Origin: Amphirosellinia nigrospora
Taxonomy: Eukaryota; Ascomycota; Sordariomycetes; Xylariales; Xylariaceae
Assembly (NCBI GenBank): GCA_004123355.1
Contig: SCHM01000001.1
Location: forward strand, 3,154,001 to 3,218,000
Length of the DNA: 64,000 nt
Reading direction: 5' to 3'
Shown here: positions 1-11,320 of the stretch, piece after piece
Layout: the number at the start of each line of letters is the position of its first letter
How positions within the stretch are numbered: the first letter of the stretch is position 1
Notes under the pieces: model-generated
Database searches by the model: none
What the model was told of the DNA's origin: nothing
The model's input: the letters and a program-made list of their open reading frames with translations, nothing else
Translations under genes and position numbers: made by a program

Positions 1-198
1 AAAAGGGGTAATAGTGTCTTGTTTGCTATCAACCTCTTGTCGATCGCTCTCTTCGTCCTCACCAAGGTCTACTACGTCTGGCGGAATAAGCAGCGCGATA
101 AGGTCTGGAACGCGATGACTGAGGAGGAGAGGAATGAATACATTAGGAACACGACAGAGACTGGCAGTAGAAGACTAGATTTTAGATTCGCTCACTAG
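1..198 (+). CDS. MFS transporter, anion:cation symporter (Dal5-like), 3' end only
   Basis: The window opens inside a reading frame that gives 65 residues before TAG. It holds the last hydrophobic helix (roughly residues 5-25) followed by a charged cytosolic tail. The tail ends in TGSRRLDFRFAH, preceded by WNAMTEEERNEY, which is the typical C-terminus of the fungal anion:cation symporter branch of the major facilitator superfamily (allantoate, nicotinate, pantothenate and related permeases). The substrate cannot be told from the tail. The protein would sit in the plasma membrane. Most of the gene, about 430 residues, lies upstream of the window. The family call rests on recognising the tail motif. 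Confidence 0.82.
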   Translation, partial: KRGNSVLFAINLLSIALFVLTKVYYVWRNKQRDKVWNAMTEEERNEYIRNTTETGSRRLDFRFAH

Positions 199-2306
199 CT
201 CTTTGGAATCATGTGTAGGTAGGTACGGCTTGGAACAATTAGAGCCTGAGCAGAGTATATAGAGATTAGGGATAAAGCTGGTGATTTTAGGAGGGCCAAA
301 CCACTGTCTATATATTCAAGCTATTTGTTGATACAACCGCCTCTATCAGATCAAACCTGAACTTGGAAAGTTCTCCGATCCGGTTCATTACTTTCGACTG
401 TGGCTATTGCATTACCATCATAAGACATGAAAACAGCCCTTTCTCGTCAAAGAGTACCAAAAGCCTAGTTGAGAGACAAATATAGTTGGAAGGACACAGC
501 CACTGATTCGACAACTATATTATAAAAGGAGGAACTGGTATCTCAAGAAGTAAACGCTTTACTTGCTCGCACTTTTCATATTATAACCGGGTCTACCATT
601 AGCTTTTCTGGCATCTAATAGTGTCAAAATAGATATAAACACATCGAAATTAGTTGTCTAGATATGCATATAACGCGCTCATCTAGGCATCGAGTAGTAA
701 TTCGATGAAGTATTAGCTAGGAAATTCTGCCGAGATCCTCAAACCTCTTTTCTATTTATACGAATAGAAAGCTTCATAAAGACCCTAGCCTTATGAAACA
801 ATATCAGTCGTGTACTTTCCATCACAAAGTTCAAAATAATCATCAACCTGAATGTATCATGGCGGCCCAGGATAAGCGGTCGAGGAGAAGATAGAGAAAG
901 ATCCTACTCGAATATATGTGCCGTGAAAAGCTGTTTTTACGAGGACGATCCCATGCTCTATTTCTCCTTCAGGGTCGATCTATAATGCGATATAGATCGG
1001 GAAGTATGTAAATTTGGAGAGAGAACAATTGCTAAAGCCTGAGATATTTAAGACCAAACTACGAGGCATATTCCACTTCCGTATTGCAAATTTTCCCTGC
1101 TGCCAGGCGAACGAACCATGTTCCTAGAATATACTGTGTTCACAAACACAGACCCAGAGGCTTGTGCTCCAGTGCTCAGCAGCCTCCCCCTCTCATTAGA
1201 CCACTGGTCGTAGGCTTATATGAGAGAGGTATAGCTATACTACAACACGAGTGTATCATAACTAACGCTCCTCATATCTCCAGCTACATGTCTTAGATTA
1301 CGGGAAGGTGTTGGAGGATATTCTACTCTCTAGGGTTCTAAGTAGCTCGTGGCTCCGTGGCTTATCCGTGTGACAAGACCGAACTTAATGATTTTGCGAC
1401 TTTTACAAGGTCCTAATACCTGCGATGAACCACTAGAGTTATAGTACTTGGATTATTTTTCTTTATTATAGCCTTGCATATAGCCCATCCGAAGAAGTAA
1501 GAGAAGAGTACGTATCTAGAGTCTGACAGCCAGAATAACTCCTTAGAAAGGTATTCCTGTCATTTCTGCTGATTCTTACCTTCTCAACGATTTGAGCTGC
1601 AAACTGAGGGCTTTCATAATGCTGGGGATATTGACGCCTTCGTGACCGGGCGACGTTATTGCTAAATAGTACTAAGTATCCTTCCCAAGTCGTCTAACTA
1701 TCACATCTAGAGCTTTTAGAATGCTGTGAGCAATGGTGAGTATATATATGCTTTGCTGTGAAACATTAAGTTAGCTGGTAAAACTACCGACGCTAGTGAT
1801 TCACTACATTTGGCGTTGGTGTGATAAAGTTACTCACTTAGGCATAGTATATTTTTATCGGACATAGCCATTACCTAACTCGGCTGCCTGGGCCAGACCG
1901 CTACCTAAAACGGTAATTGTTGGGGATATTGATAGGGCGCGCCCTCCGCAGATTAGCCGGCCGAAATAGGTCTCTAGTCTAACAACGGCAACCCGGCTTA
2001 GACTCATACGAACGCCCTCTCAAATATAGCGAGCTCTTCCATCGTTAGTGAGGGACATTTCAGATCGGATGTTGTGTATGTATAATAGACTATTCTATTT
2101 TCATACCTTTTGGCTGGCTGAGGTCCCAGAGGATTGATTGGGCAGTTCGCGTCTATTGCTGGGCTTGTGGCACGGTGACATCTGGTACCTGGTGAGAATG
2201 AGTGTTAATCCCGATCCCGCTTATAGTGTGACAATCACACCCCCGGGACTGTGGCGCTGATGCGTGAATGCATACAGGACCAGAATTTCCCACCTTGTGA
2301 CAAGAC
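199..2306. other. Intergenic, 2.1 kb, no gene recognised
   Basis: AT-rich sequence between the transporter end and the SPT10-like gene. Short open stretches occur, for example 70 codons at 1084-1296, but none shows a recognisable motif, a family-like composition or splice-linked extension. The last few hundred bases must hold the promoter, and probably a 5' exon, of the following gene. Confidence 0.5.
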
Positions 2307-4625
2307 GTGAACACCGATAGCCTATTGTTATCTAAGCACGGTAACCATGCCGGCAATAATGGACGACCCTCGGCCCCGACCATCTATCGGGTGTCCGGTC
2401 AAGCCCCGTATCCGGACCCGAGTAAGCCGGCATTGCCCACGGATATTCGGCCGCGTCAAGTCACCCTCAGGGATCGTCAGACCATTGCTACGGTAGCGCC
2501 TTTCGTATCCAGCGAGCAGGTTCCGCCTTCGTTGCTGCGTTATCTTTCTGACCAGTTCGCCAAGGAGATCGAGGGCGGTGACACCTACCCTATGATAGAC
2601 CCCATGCCCTTCGAGAAATTTTCTGCCTACTGGCTTCAGAACTTTGCCGGAATTATGCTCCTGGGCCAGATAGATAGCCCCGACGAAGTCGTCGAGGGCA
2701 AGGACTGGTCTCGAGAATGCTTAGGTAGCTTCTATATCAAGCCCAACTACCCCGGCCGAAGTAGTCACGTGTGCAACGCTGGGTTTCTGGTCACAGATGC
2801 TTCCCGAAACCGTGGGGTCGGCCGGCTGATGGGCGAAACTTACCTCGATTGGGCGCCGAGGTTAGGTTACACGTACTCGGTTTTCAACTTGGTATACGAG
2901 ACCAACGTGGCGTCGTGCAGGATCTGGGATGCTCTCGGCTTCAAGCGGATCGGCCGCGTCAAGGGGTGTGGTAACCTGAAGTCGTATCCGGACCGGCTCG
3001 TCGACGCCATCATCTATGGCCGCGACCTTGGCACCGAAGCCGGCGAGGGAGGCGACCCGCTCCTTGTAAGTGAAGAACGTTTCGACAAGATCAAATTCTA
3101 CCTCAAGTACGGGCGTTACCCAAGCGGATCTGACCGCGCCGAAAAAAGCAGGCTCCGGAGCGCAGCGACGCACTATAAGCTCGACAACGACGTTCTCATG
3201 CTCAAGGGGAAGAAGGTCATCAGTGACCCGGTCTGTCAGATGGCCCTTGCTCGGAAATTCCATGAGGAGGGGGGTCACGCCGGCATCAATAAGACCACAT
3301 CTGTCATCGCCGAAAAGCACCACTGGAGCCGCATAAAGGAAACAGTCTCGGATGTAATTAGGATGTGTGATCAGTGCAAGGATGTGGGCAAGAGCCCTTC
3401 TATTCAGAGCCAGAACCAGAACCAGAATCAAACTCCAAGTCAGACCCAAACCCAAAATCAAAACCAGCCCACGACTCAATCGCCCGGCTTCGGTAGCGTC
3501 TCGCGGCAATTTAGTGATGTGAACGAAACACACAATATCCTAGACAGTCCTGCTGACCGCATGACACCTCAGCTGCCGCCAATTCACGAGCCCCACGGCG
3601 TCGAGGCCACTAGTAGGATGCTTGATCTACACCACTCCATGGATGAAGGCTCATCCCATCACGGGCTGGCATCACACCTAGTAACAAACTCCAACCCATA
3701 TGCAAATCCTAGCGATATATCATCTCTCCTCAACCCCGCCTTCGAAACGCCTTCCAGTCCGGGGCTACATATATCAAGTCCCCATCTTACGCTTCATGTG
3801 GGAGCCCACCACGCTTCCGCAGCAGCGACGTTAGCCTCCCTCCACGATGCCGAGATGTACCACCCGATAGATCCCCAGATAATATCACAGCCCGTCCATA
3901 GCCACCCGCAACACCACGCAGAGCCATTCCACAGCTTTCACGCACGCATCCCCATATCTCGTCACCACCAGCACCCCGCTAGTCCCCACATAAATCATTC
4001 CTCTCTATCACCGCACGACCTAGAATATAGTCCACGCGTGTCCCATCCCGAATTACCGAGCCACGCCTTAGATAGGGCCTCAGCCCATGGTCCGTCCCAC
4101 GAGCACGACGACCCAGATTCCTTCCAGGCGCTCCTTGACGACGACGACACGACTTTAACAGCAGCGTCTCATAACGACCATCATCACGACAACAGCCCCC
4201 ACCATCACCACCACAGCGCCATCCACCGCGACCATCACGGACCGACAATAAACTTATCCGCCACATCCGCGCCAGACCACGAGCATGACCAAGACGCCGT
4301 AGACAGGGACATGGCGATGCTGATAGCGCACCACGACGACAGCCCCCCGCCATCCCCGGACCCGTGCGTCTCGTCGCCGTCGTCGCCGCGCTGCGAGATG
4401 GACATCGACGACGAATTAGGTCTCGGTATAATCCGCCGCAAGAGATCTAGCACGGACGGCGACGGCGGTCGGGGAGGGAAATGCGGTAGTGGAAGTGGTG
4501 CCGGCCGTGCCGCCACTGGTCCGGACGGAGGAGACGTAGCGTCAGCGTTTGGTGGGAACGCGGGGACCAAGAGGAGCGATATCTACGATGTGGTATTCCA
4601 CTCCCCAAGTGAGATGGTTGAATAG
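2307..4625 (+). CDS. SPT10-like GNAT acetyltransferase with HHCC integrase-type zinc finger
   Basis: One uninterrupted frame of about 770 codons. Residues ~40-245 form a GNAT fold, with the acetyl-CoA loop motif around residues 165-175 (NRGVGRLMG) and a C-terminal GFKRIGRV strand. Residues ~317-357 hold H-x4-H-x29-C-x2-C. This domain order is that of yeast Spt10, an activator of core histone genes whose DNA-binding zinc finger is related to retroviral (foamy virus) integrase. After the finger come a Gln/Asn-rich stretch (~370-395) and an extremely His/Asp/Ser-rich tail (~430-690). The frame opens at GTG 2307 just after an in-frame TGA (2298), so the true ATG must be upstream through an intron or an indel. 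Expected role: nuclear chromatin and histone-gene regulation. Domain calls are sure; orthology is likely. Confidence 0.85.
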   Translation: MNTDSLLLSKHGNHAGNNGRPSAPTIYRVSGQAPYPDPSKPALPTDIRPRQVTLRDRQTIATVAPFVSSEQVPPSLLRYLSDQFAKEIEGGDTYPMIDPMPFEKFSAYWLQNFAGIMLLGQIDSPDEVVEGKDWSRECLGSFYIKPNYPGRSSHVCNAGFLVTDASRNRGVGRLMGETYLDWAPRLGYTYSVFNLVYETNVASCRIWDALGFKRIGRVKGCGNLKSYPDRLVDAIIYGRDLGTEAGEGGDPLLVSEERFDKIKFYLKYGRYPSGSDRAEKSRLRSAATHYKLDNDVLMLKGKKVISDPVCQMALARKFHEEGGHAGINKTTSVIAEKHHWSRIKETVSDVIRMCDQCKDVGKSPSIQSQNQNQNQTPSQTQTQNQNQPTTQSPGFGSVSRQFSDVNETHNILDSPADRMTPQLPPIHEPHGVEATSRMLDLHHSMDEGSSHHGLASHLVTNSNPYANPSDISSLLNPAFETPSSPGLHISSPHLTLHVGAHHASAAATLASLHDAEMYHPIDPQIISQPVHSHPQHHAEPFHSFHARIPISRHHQHPASPHINHSSLSPHDLEYSPRVSHPELPSHALDRASAHGPSHEHDDPDSFQALLDDDDTTLTAASHNDHHHDNSPHHHHHSAIHRDHHGPTINLSATSAPDHEHDQDAVDRDMAMLIAHHDDSPPPSPDPCVSSPSSPRCEMDIDDELGLGIIRRKRSSTDGDGGRGGKCGSGSGAGRAATGPDGGDVASAFGGNAGTKRSDIYDVVFHSPSEMVE

Positions 4626-4951
4626 GGTTGGGATGACGAGGGTACCTATGACGAGGGATTCCTCTTACAAGGAGAATGCTTTCGTGGGGACATATAGATC
4701 CAACTAGCTTCACGAAATAGGGCAAGCATAGCCGCAAGAGCGATTCATGTTATGACATGGAATCAGGCATGGGGTTCTGATCAAAACCCACTCTAATACA
4801 TAATCACGTTCATCAGAATAACACGTTTCGTGCCTTCAACTGACAGTTGTCTGTCTTCTAAGCTTGCAAATACCTGAGTCTGGCCGACAAGCGTTTTTAG
4901 GTATCATATAACCGTCATATTCGACTCCTCAGCCTGCCTTTTCTATCATGC
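4626..4951. other. Convergent 3' intergenic spacer
   Basis: About 330 bases between the tail-to-tail SPT10-like and CCT7 genes. It should hold both 3' UTRs. Nothing else is seen. Confidence 0.5.
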
Positions 4952-6825
4952 TCACCGACGCGGCATGCCACGCCCACGCCCCCTCAATGCTCTTTGCGCA
5001 GCTCCGGGAGGGAGAGGTTTTCCAGGAGCTTGAGGTTGTGCGCTCTCTTCATTACGGATGGTCTCATCAACACCTAGGATCAGACAACTAGCCTCGGTAG
5101 CAGCCTGGATGGCATTAATCTTGACGAGAGCCGGTTCCCATACGAACCTCTCCATCATATCAGCAACTCCTTCGTTAGTGAAGTCGACACCAGCCCAGTG
5201 CTTCCCTTCGGTGCTCTACACGCAGCTTGTTCAGGATATCCGTAGCATCGAAGCCAGCGTTATCACACAGCTGGCGCGGAATCACCTCGAGGGCCTTGGC
5301 GAAGGATTTGATGACGCCCTGCTGTTTATCTCGGATATTCTTATCGGCAAAGCGATGCAGATATCCGGATATCTCCATTTCACAAGCGCCGCCGCCGCCC
5401 ACGATCGTCTGGTTCTTAATCGCCCGCTTCACAATCATAATAGCATCATGCAGAGACCGCTCTACCTCTGCAATGAACTGTTCGGCGCCCCACGCAGAAT
5501 GAGGGTGCAAGTCTTGGCCTCGGGGCAGTCCTCGAAGAAGTTGAAGCGTTCGCCGCCAATTTGTCGTTCATCGAATGATCCGCATGTACCGAGGTGATGG
5601 GGCAGGATGTCCGAGCATGTAGACTGAACTGTGGCGCCAGTAGCTTGAACCACACGCTCCATATCTTCTGAAGCTACACGGCCAGCGCAGAAGATATCCC
5701 GGTCGGCAAAGTACTGTGTAGCCAAATCACCGATAGGCAACTTAGATAGCACGACCTTTGCGCCTGTCTTATATGCAGCCTCCAGCTTTTTGTATATGAT
5801 CTGCCACTCCGCATCGACAATAGCCTGGTATTCAGAAACTTGCTCGACTCGGACCTCAGCGTTGTCTTTCTCTGCCTTCAGTTCGAGTTCGACGTTTAGG
5901 CATAGAACCTTGGGCTTCGTAAAAGATTTGGGTTGCTGTTCAAATCCGGCGTAGGAGAAGGTCTTCTTAAAGGCAACACCGTTGACAAAGAGGGAGTCGG
6001 TCAGGGAGCCGCCAGGTATTTCTTGATCCCGATGAGCTTTTCGTTGAGATCGTCTTGGTCTAAGGATAATACGGCATCCACCACCACTATCGGGATTGTC
6101 AGCAGGTCGCCCAGCGTAGACGGCGGTGCACTTACTTTTAGTGAAGAACTCGGTATTCCTCTTAATCAGTTTACTTGTCATGGCCGTTCCAGCTAGCTTC
6201 CCGAGTGTCTCCCGTCGGTTCGCTTCGTCTGTCCTGACGGCAATCTCCTTGATCTTGTTGACAGCCATCATGGATGCTCTCCGCAGGCCCTTGATAATGA
6301 CTTGTGAACTGACACCCTGCTCGACGTGTTCTTTAATCTCTTTCAAGATCTCGCCCGCCAGCACAACCACGGATGTGGTACCATCTCCCACCTCAGCGTC
6401 TTGCGACCTGGCAATGTCGACGAGGATGCGGGCGGCTGGGTGTACGATGTCGAGGAGCTTGAGCCACGTCAGAATCAGAATGGGCGTATACGAGACGCAG
6501 CAGGAGGAAAATATGAGCACTTGCCTTCATGACAGTGGCGCCATCGTTCGTGATGGTCTGGCGGCCATTCTCGTCGATCATCAACAGATCCCCGCCATAG
6601 GGACCGAGTGTGGACTTGATGGTGGCCTGCACAGCCTGGCACGCGCTTATGTTGGATATTATCTGGCCCTTTCCTGAGATGTATCGGTACCTATAATCCG
6701 AGTGGTTGAGTGAGCATTGTGGCACTTCGCTGCGCTATCTGTCTATTTGGTGGTGGGCGGGTGGACGAGGGGTACTGACCCTCTTTCAACACAATAATGG
6801 TGGGCGTTTGACCCCCGAAAGACAT
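4952..6825 (-). CDS. CCT7: T-complex protein 1 subunit eta (CCT7), frame broken by indels
   Basis: Subunit of the hetero-oligomeric TRiC/CCT chaperonin that folds actin and tubulin in the cytosol. The start ATG at 6825 gives [16 protein letters not shown]. The chaperonin signatures [17 protein letters not shown] and [13 protein letters not shown] follow, and the end GRGRGMPRR is typical of the eta subunit. Introns: one after the first exon; 6458-6524, a GC-AG intron with donor AAG|GCAAGT; and 6087-6135. The conserved frame is broken near 6673 (a G lost before KGQIISN), near 6020 (a base lost in IKKIPGG), at 5488-5491 (a G lost before AEQFIAE), and near 5201-5210 ([10 protein letters not shown]). 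Apart from these the ~550-residue family length is preserved. CCT is essential in yeast, so sequence error is likelier than gene death. Confidence 0.93.
6458..6524 (-). other. GC-AG intron of CCT7
   Basis: The conserved peptide DGATVMK runs straight into LLDIVHP only if 67 nt are removed. The donor reads AAG|GCAAGT and the acceptor CTCAAG. A branch-like CTGAC lies upstream of the acceptor. GC donors are a rare class, and this one has the extended match to U1 expected for such sites. Confidence 0.85.
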
Positions 6826-8313
6826 TTTGGCTTGGTTCTGCTACTATGGCGGAGTGTGGGATGTTTTATGTTCTTTTAGTGTGAATCGGTCACGATCGTG
6901 TGCAGGGGGTATCTGACTTGGGAAGTGGGTTGGTCTGTCGATTGTTGACTTTCCGATATGCTGGTGGGAGCTTCTAGAGCTTCAAAAAATTATGGCAGCC
7001 TTTCCAAACCCCCTCCAGCTCAACATTAGCAATATAATCCTACAAGTACATATGTACCTGTATAGTCATATACGTGCTATAATATATGTATCAAAATAGT
7101 AAAGTTAGTTTACCTAGGTGGCAGAGTGCTGCAATAGGTAAGAATTCGTGTGCCCACCCCCGCCCCTCCAACTTCCAAGGTTCTGTCTACCTAGGTACAC
7201 CAAAAAAGCTTCCATCAGAACGTTGAAGTAGCCGACAGTCGGCCATGCTATATCGAGCGGAGCGAGCCAGTCTGCCAACTACCACCATTTATGTGCTCTT
7301 GTTTTCTTTTTTTTTTCCTCTTAATTTCTCATCGGCACCCTCCACATTATCTGGCACTGCATAGGGAACCGGGATATGGGCCATGCCCATGCGCAAACGC
7401 CGACTGCATCTGTTTTCTCCTGTTTTGGCACACTGTCATAGTGGAAAGTCGGAAACTCATTCCGGCACTTATAATCGGATGCTGATTCCCGATGTATAAT
7501 TCTCTGCTTTGTCAGTTTCGGCAGGAGATAACACCCACCTAACATGCAAGATCCAGTCATTGCAACCTTTCCGCCGTCAACCGGCTGTCAAAGACATCAT
7601 TATTTTCAATACAGTTCAACCCTACAGTATACGGAGGCCAAGAGTGGCAGCTGGTGCCCAAGTCATCATCGCCGATGACGGGACGCGGTATGATAATAAT
7701 TGATCACAGGGGCCACTAATCGCCATGTGTAGTAGGGGTAACCCACCTGCTCCATACAAGGTAGCCACCAGGGCGTGTTACTACATGGAAGCCATCTACG
7801 GTGCTCGGTGTTGCGAGAGTTATCTCTCTCGAACCCCCCTCCAAACAAACCAAGAAGCGGGAGGCGAAGTCGGCGATTGGTAGTATGACGTGGTAGTGTG
7901 AACACAACTAGTTTCCACCGGCTGCTTGATCCCGTTCCGGACTCGTCGTTGGCTCCACGAAGTCGATCAAACGGGACTCGGCGAAGGACGGAACGGCGCC
8001 GTTGGGCCGGCAAGAGGTCCAAGAGGTACTTTTTATCTCCCCACGTAGCATTTCGTAAACCTTCTACTGCTAAGAACTACGTTCCGAAGGCGGAGTCGGA
8101 TGACCTTTACCAGGAATTATAGAAGGTTTGGCCCTCGTCTCCATATCCTTTCGGGTTTGCCGGTCCTCTCTTTCTTTCTCAGGTCGGAATTTGCGCCTGT
8201 TGACTTAGTCCATAGCATGAAAAACGTCAGGAATTTCATGCTTCCTATGTCTAACTACATGTATTGTTAATAACCCAATAACCGTTTCATGTGCCAATAT
8301 CATCAGCACCACA
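6826..8313. other. Divergent intergenic region, 1.5 kb
   Basis: Lies between the heads of CCT7 (minus) and the monocarboxylate-type transporter (plus), so it should contain both promoters. It includes two copies of the ACCTAGGT palindrome (7112-7119 and 7189-7196) and a T-rich tract near 7305-7318. Open stretches up to 118 codons (7666-8022, minus) have no recognisable features. Confidence 0.5.
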
Positions 8314-10172
8314 ATGAATGAAAAGTCTAGTGCTGCCTCTGAGGGTCGTAGTGACCGTGATAGTATCGCGTCGTCCTCCTCCAAGCTATACGAATCCGAC
8401 ACAAGTCCTGCTACAGCAACAGAGAATGGACCAGCCTCATCAAACGAAAAGCCCAGTATACCAAGAGCATCTGAAGATCTAAGAACGGCGAGCAATTTAC
8501 TAACCCAGGTCACTTCCCGTATAACAACTAGAACATGGCGTGAGCCGCCGCCTCCACCGGATGGAGGACTGAAAGCAGTAAGCACGTATTTTGATACTCT
8601 TCACTAATCACTTCCTGATTCTTGTCACGGATAGAGCAATTTTCAAGCCCTGTACGACGCGCTGATCTGCTGACAACCGCACTCTAACAGTGGACACAAG
8701 TCGCCATGGCCTTCTTCGTCCTCTTTGCAACCTGGGGCTATGCGAACTCATTTGGTGCTTATCAGGCGTATTACGAGCAAATACTACCCGAGCCGCCCTC
8801 GGCAATTTCTTGGATTGGAGGCATCCAGATCTTCCTCTCGTTGACAGTCGGCATCTTCTCTGGCCGGTTACTAGACGCTGGCTTTTTCATACCGACCTTC
8901 TTCGTTGGCATCATAACCCAAGTGATAGGCATCTTCCTCATGAGTATCTCGACTAAGTACTGGCAATTATTCCTAACGCAGGGCGTCCTTAGCGGTATTG
9001 GAGCCGGCATCTATTTTTGTCCATCGATTGCGGTTGTCAACACATACTTTGACAAGCACCGCGGGTTAGCCGTTGGACTAGCTACAACCGGAAATTCTGT
9101 CGGCGGTATTGTCTATCCTTTGATAGTGAAGGAGCTCATTCCCAAGCTGGGTTTTGCGGTATGTGTCCTCCAATGACCCCATGCTTCAACAGAGAAGAAA
9201 TTCGAAATACCTCCTATACTTCTATATACAGTCGTGTGCACCTAGCACTCTGTACACTAACGTTGAGATGAAAGTGGACAACGAGGGTAATAGGATTCCT
9301 CACCTCGGAATACTTGCTATCGCTTTTGCATTCATGCGGCCGCGGCTGCCACCGAGAAAATCCGGCCCGATCGTCGATTTTAGTGCATTCAAGGACGTTA
9401 ATTACGCCGGATTTCTCGTCTCCTGTTTCTTTGCTTATTGGGCAAACTATTACACATTCTACTACGTCAGTCCCTTCTCCAGTCATAAGTATCCTGCGAA
9501 TGGCATTAACCATCCATATAGATCGGCTCGTATGGGACAAAGGCGCTACATCTTTCTTATTCGTCCGCCTCCGTTCTTGTCATCAATCAATGGCGTCGGG
9601 CTTCCTTCTCGCATCCTCGCCCCGATGGTAGCTGACCGTATCGGTAACCTTAACGTGGTCGTCTTAGTGTCGATATTATGGGCCATTGTGAGCTTCACCT
9701 GGCTCGCAGTGCACGATGTAGCAGGGTACTATGCATTTACCGTGGTATACGGCGTGGTTTCCGCCTGCTTCCAGTGCCTCTTTCCATCCACAGTTTCGAG
9801 GATTACTCCCCGGCTCGACACCATCGGCACGAGGCTTGGCATGGCGTTCGCCGTGAGCGCGGTTGCTTCTTGTAAGTGATTCTTAGAACTTTACCTTCCT
9901 GTTTTAGCCCGTCCCAGAGGACAGGCTTCCATTTCTAGATCGGAACAATGTCCAGATGCTTCTGAAACACTCACAAGTCACACCAAGGCAGCGATCACTG
10001 ATTCTGATCATTTTAGTAACGGGACCACCCTCGGCGGAGCTATCCAGACCGCGAGCGGAGGTGGATTCCGAGCACCCCAAATTTGGCCGCCGCTTCGACT
10101 CTCCTTGCTGCTTTGCTATTCACAGCTCTAAGGATACACATGGGAGGTCTAAACCTAAAGACTAGGTGTTAG
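8314..10172 (+). CDS. MFS monocarboxylate permease-like transporter, frame broken by indels
   Basis: Fungal member of the monocarboxylate-transporter-like MFS branch (SLC16/Mch type). The N-terminal ~85 residues are hydrophilic and Ser-rich, ending in PPPPPDGGLKAW, the usual lead into helix 1. Helices follow, with RGLAVGLATTGNSVGG in the first half and RPRLPPRKSGPI in the central loop. Exons: 8314-8577, 8691-9158, 9275-9465, 9522-9871, 10017-10172. All four introns have GT...AG ends. Indels are needed near 9305 (+A), 9590 (-A), 10028-10030 (+C) and 10085 (+G); with these the coding length is 1431 nt, giving about 476 residues, the family norm. Substrate unknown; plasma membrane expected. It ends LRIHMGGLNLKTRC. 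Confidence 0.88.
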
Positions 10173-11320
10173 TGCTGGCGACGAGAAAAAGAATCAACAG
10201 CCCGTGGTTCGAAGATTTGATGCAAGTGTTGTGGTTGACGAATAGTAAAGAGCAAACATTTCGTTTTTCACAGATATCCACTGGGTAGCATAGAGTTCTA
10301 ATTAGACTAAGACATGATTAATTGCACAATTTTGTTCTCGAATCAGACATTATCTCTCTATCTCCTTATCTTTCGTTGAATTGTAGTTGTTGTCGTCGAT
10401 GTCAATTACGTGATTAGGTAGGTTATCATTACGTTCTTATGGCAGTATAAATATACTTTATTATAGTATGAATAACTAAATGAGCACTGATGCTGCCTAA
10501 TATAAATGGGAATACAAAGGTCTGGAATTTATATTATATGCAATGGTGCGATGTCATCGCTGTTGCTAAATATGTCTTAAATATCACTAGCCGCGTATCA
10601 CTTACAGCGTGATTTTGACGTATATAGTATAGACGCTCTCAATCTACGCTGAAACTTTAACGCGCCAGTTGCCGGCATCGGAGATGAAATGGATTTTCTG
10701 TGCGTACGAGGCCCGATCGTTCTGGCTTGTTTGTAGGTATACAAAGCCTCATTTCGCTATCAGCCTTCCTATTATATGCTTCCTTCTCCCTAGTTTGATA
10801 GATATATGGAAGTACTTTGCGGCACTAATTACGGTGGACCAAAAGTTAATGCAGTATACCTTGGTTCGACCTCGGTGCCCGAGTACATCTACTGGAGCTA
10901 ACGTAGCTTTATTTCGACGAGGGGTCTCACTCCGCAGGGCAAAGGCGACAACCTTGATAAGCTAACCAATCATTAACTTTGGCAAGGAGTGGATCCAATC
11001 ATCTTAGGTCTGCTCTTGGTATCTGCGCGGGCAAAGGGAGATTTGATAGGCTACCCCCCTCATAAGCGTATGCGGGGTGAGTAAGTAATTGTGACGGTTT
11101 GGATGAGGAGGTGGGTGGCTTGGTGATAGAGGCGTGTTGCATTGCTTTTTCTTGTGTAACATGTCAGATCATGTCAGCTTGCCTATGTAGGTATATAGTA
11201 GGTCTATCTACTCACGGTTTCGTGAGAGCTGTAATGTTCCTCATGAGTCTTAATATACTTGACAGCGTCATTTACTATATATCTTTTAGCACTATTAGCT
11301 AAACTCCTCGTGCTCTAATC
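10173..11320. other. AT-rich intergenic region, 1.1 kb
   Basis: Between two plus-strand genes. No gene recognised. An open stretch of 98 codons at 10669-10965 lacks family features. Its right part should hold the promoter of the alcohol oxidase-like gene. Confidence 0.5.

Noticed and set aside
2862-3533. 223-codon minus-strand open frame inside the SPT10-like gene
   Set aside because: It lies wholly opposite the conserved GNAT and zinc-finger coding sequence and has no motif of its own; it is a shadow of that gene.
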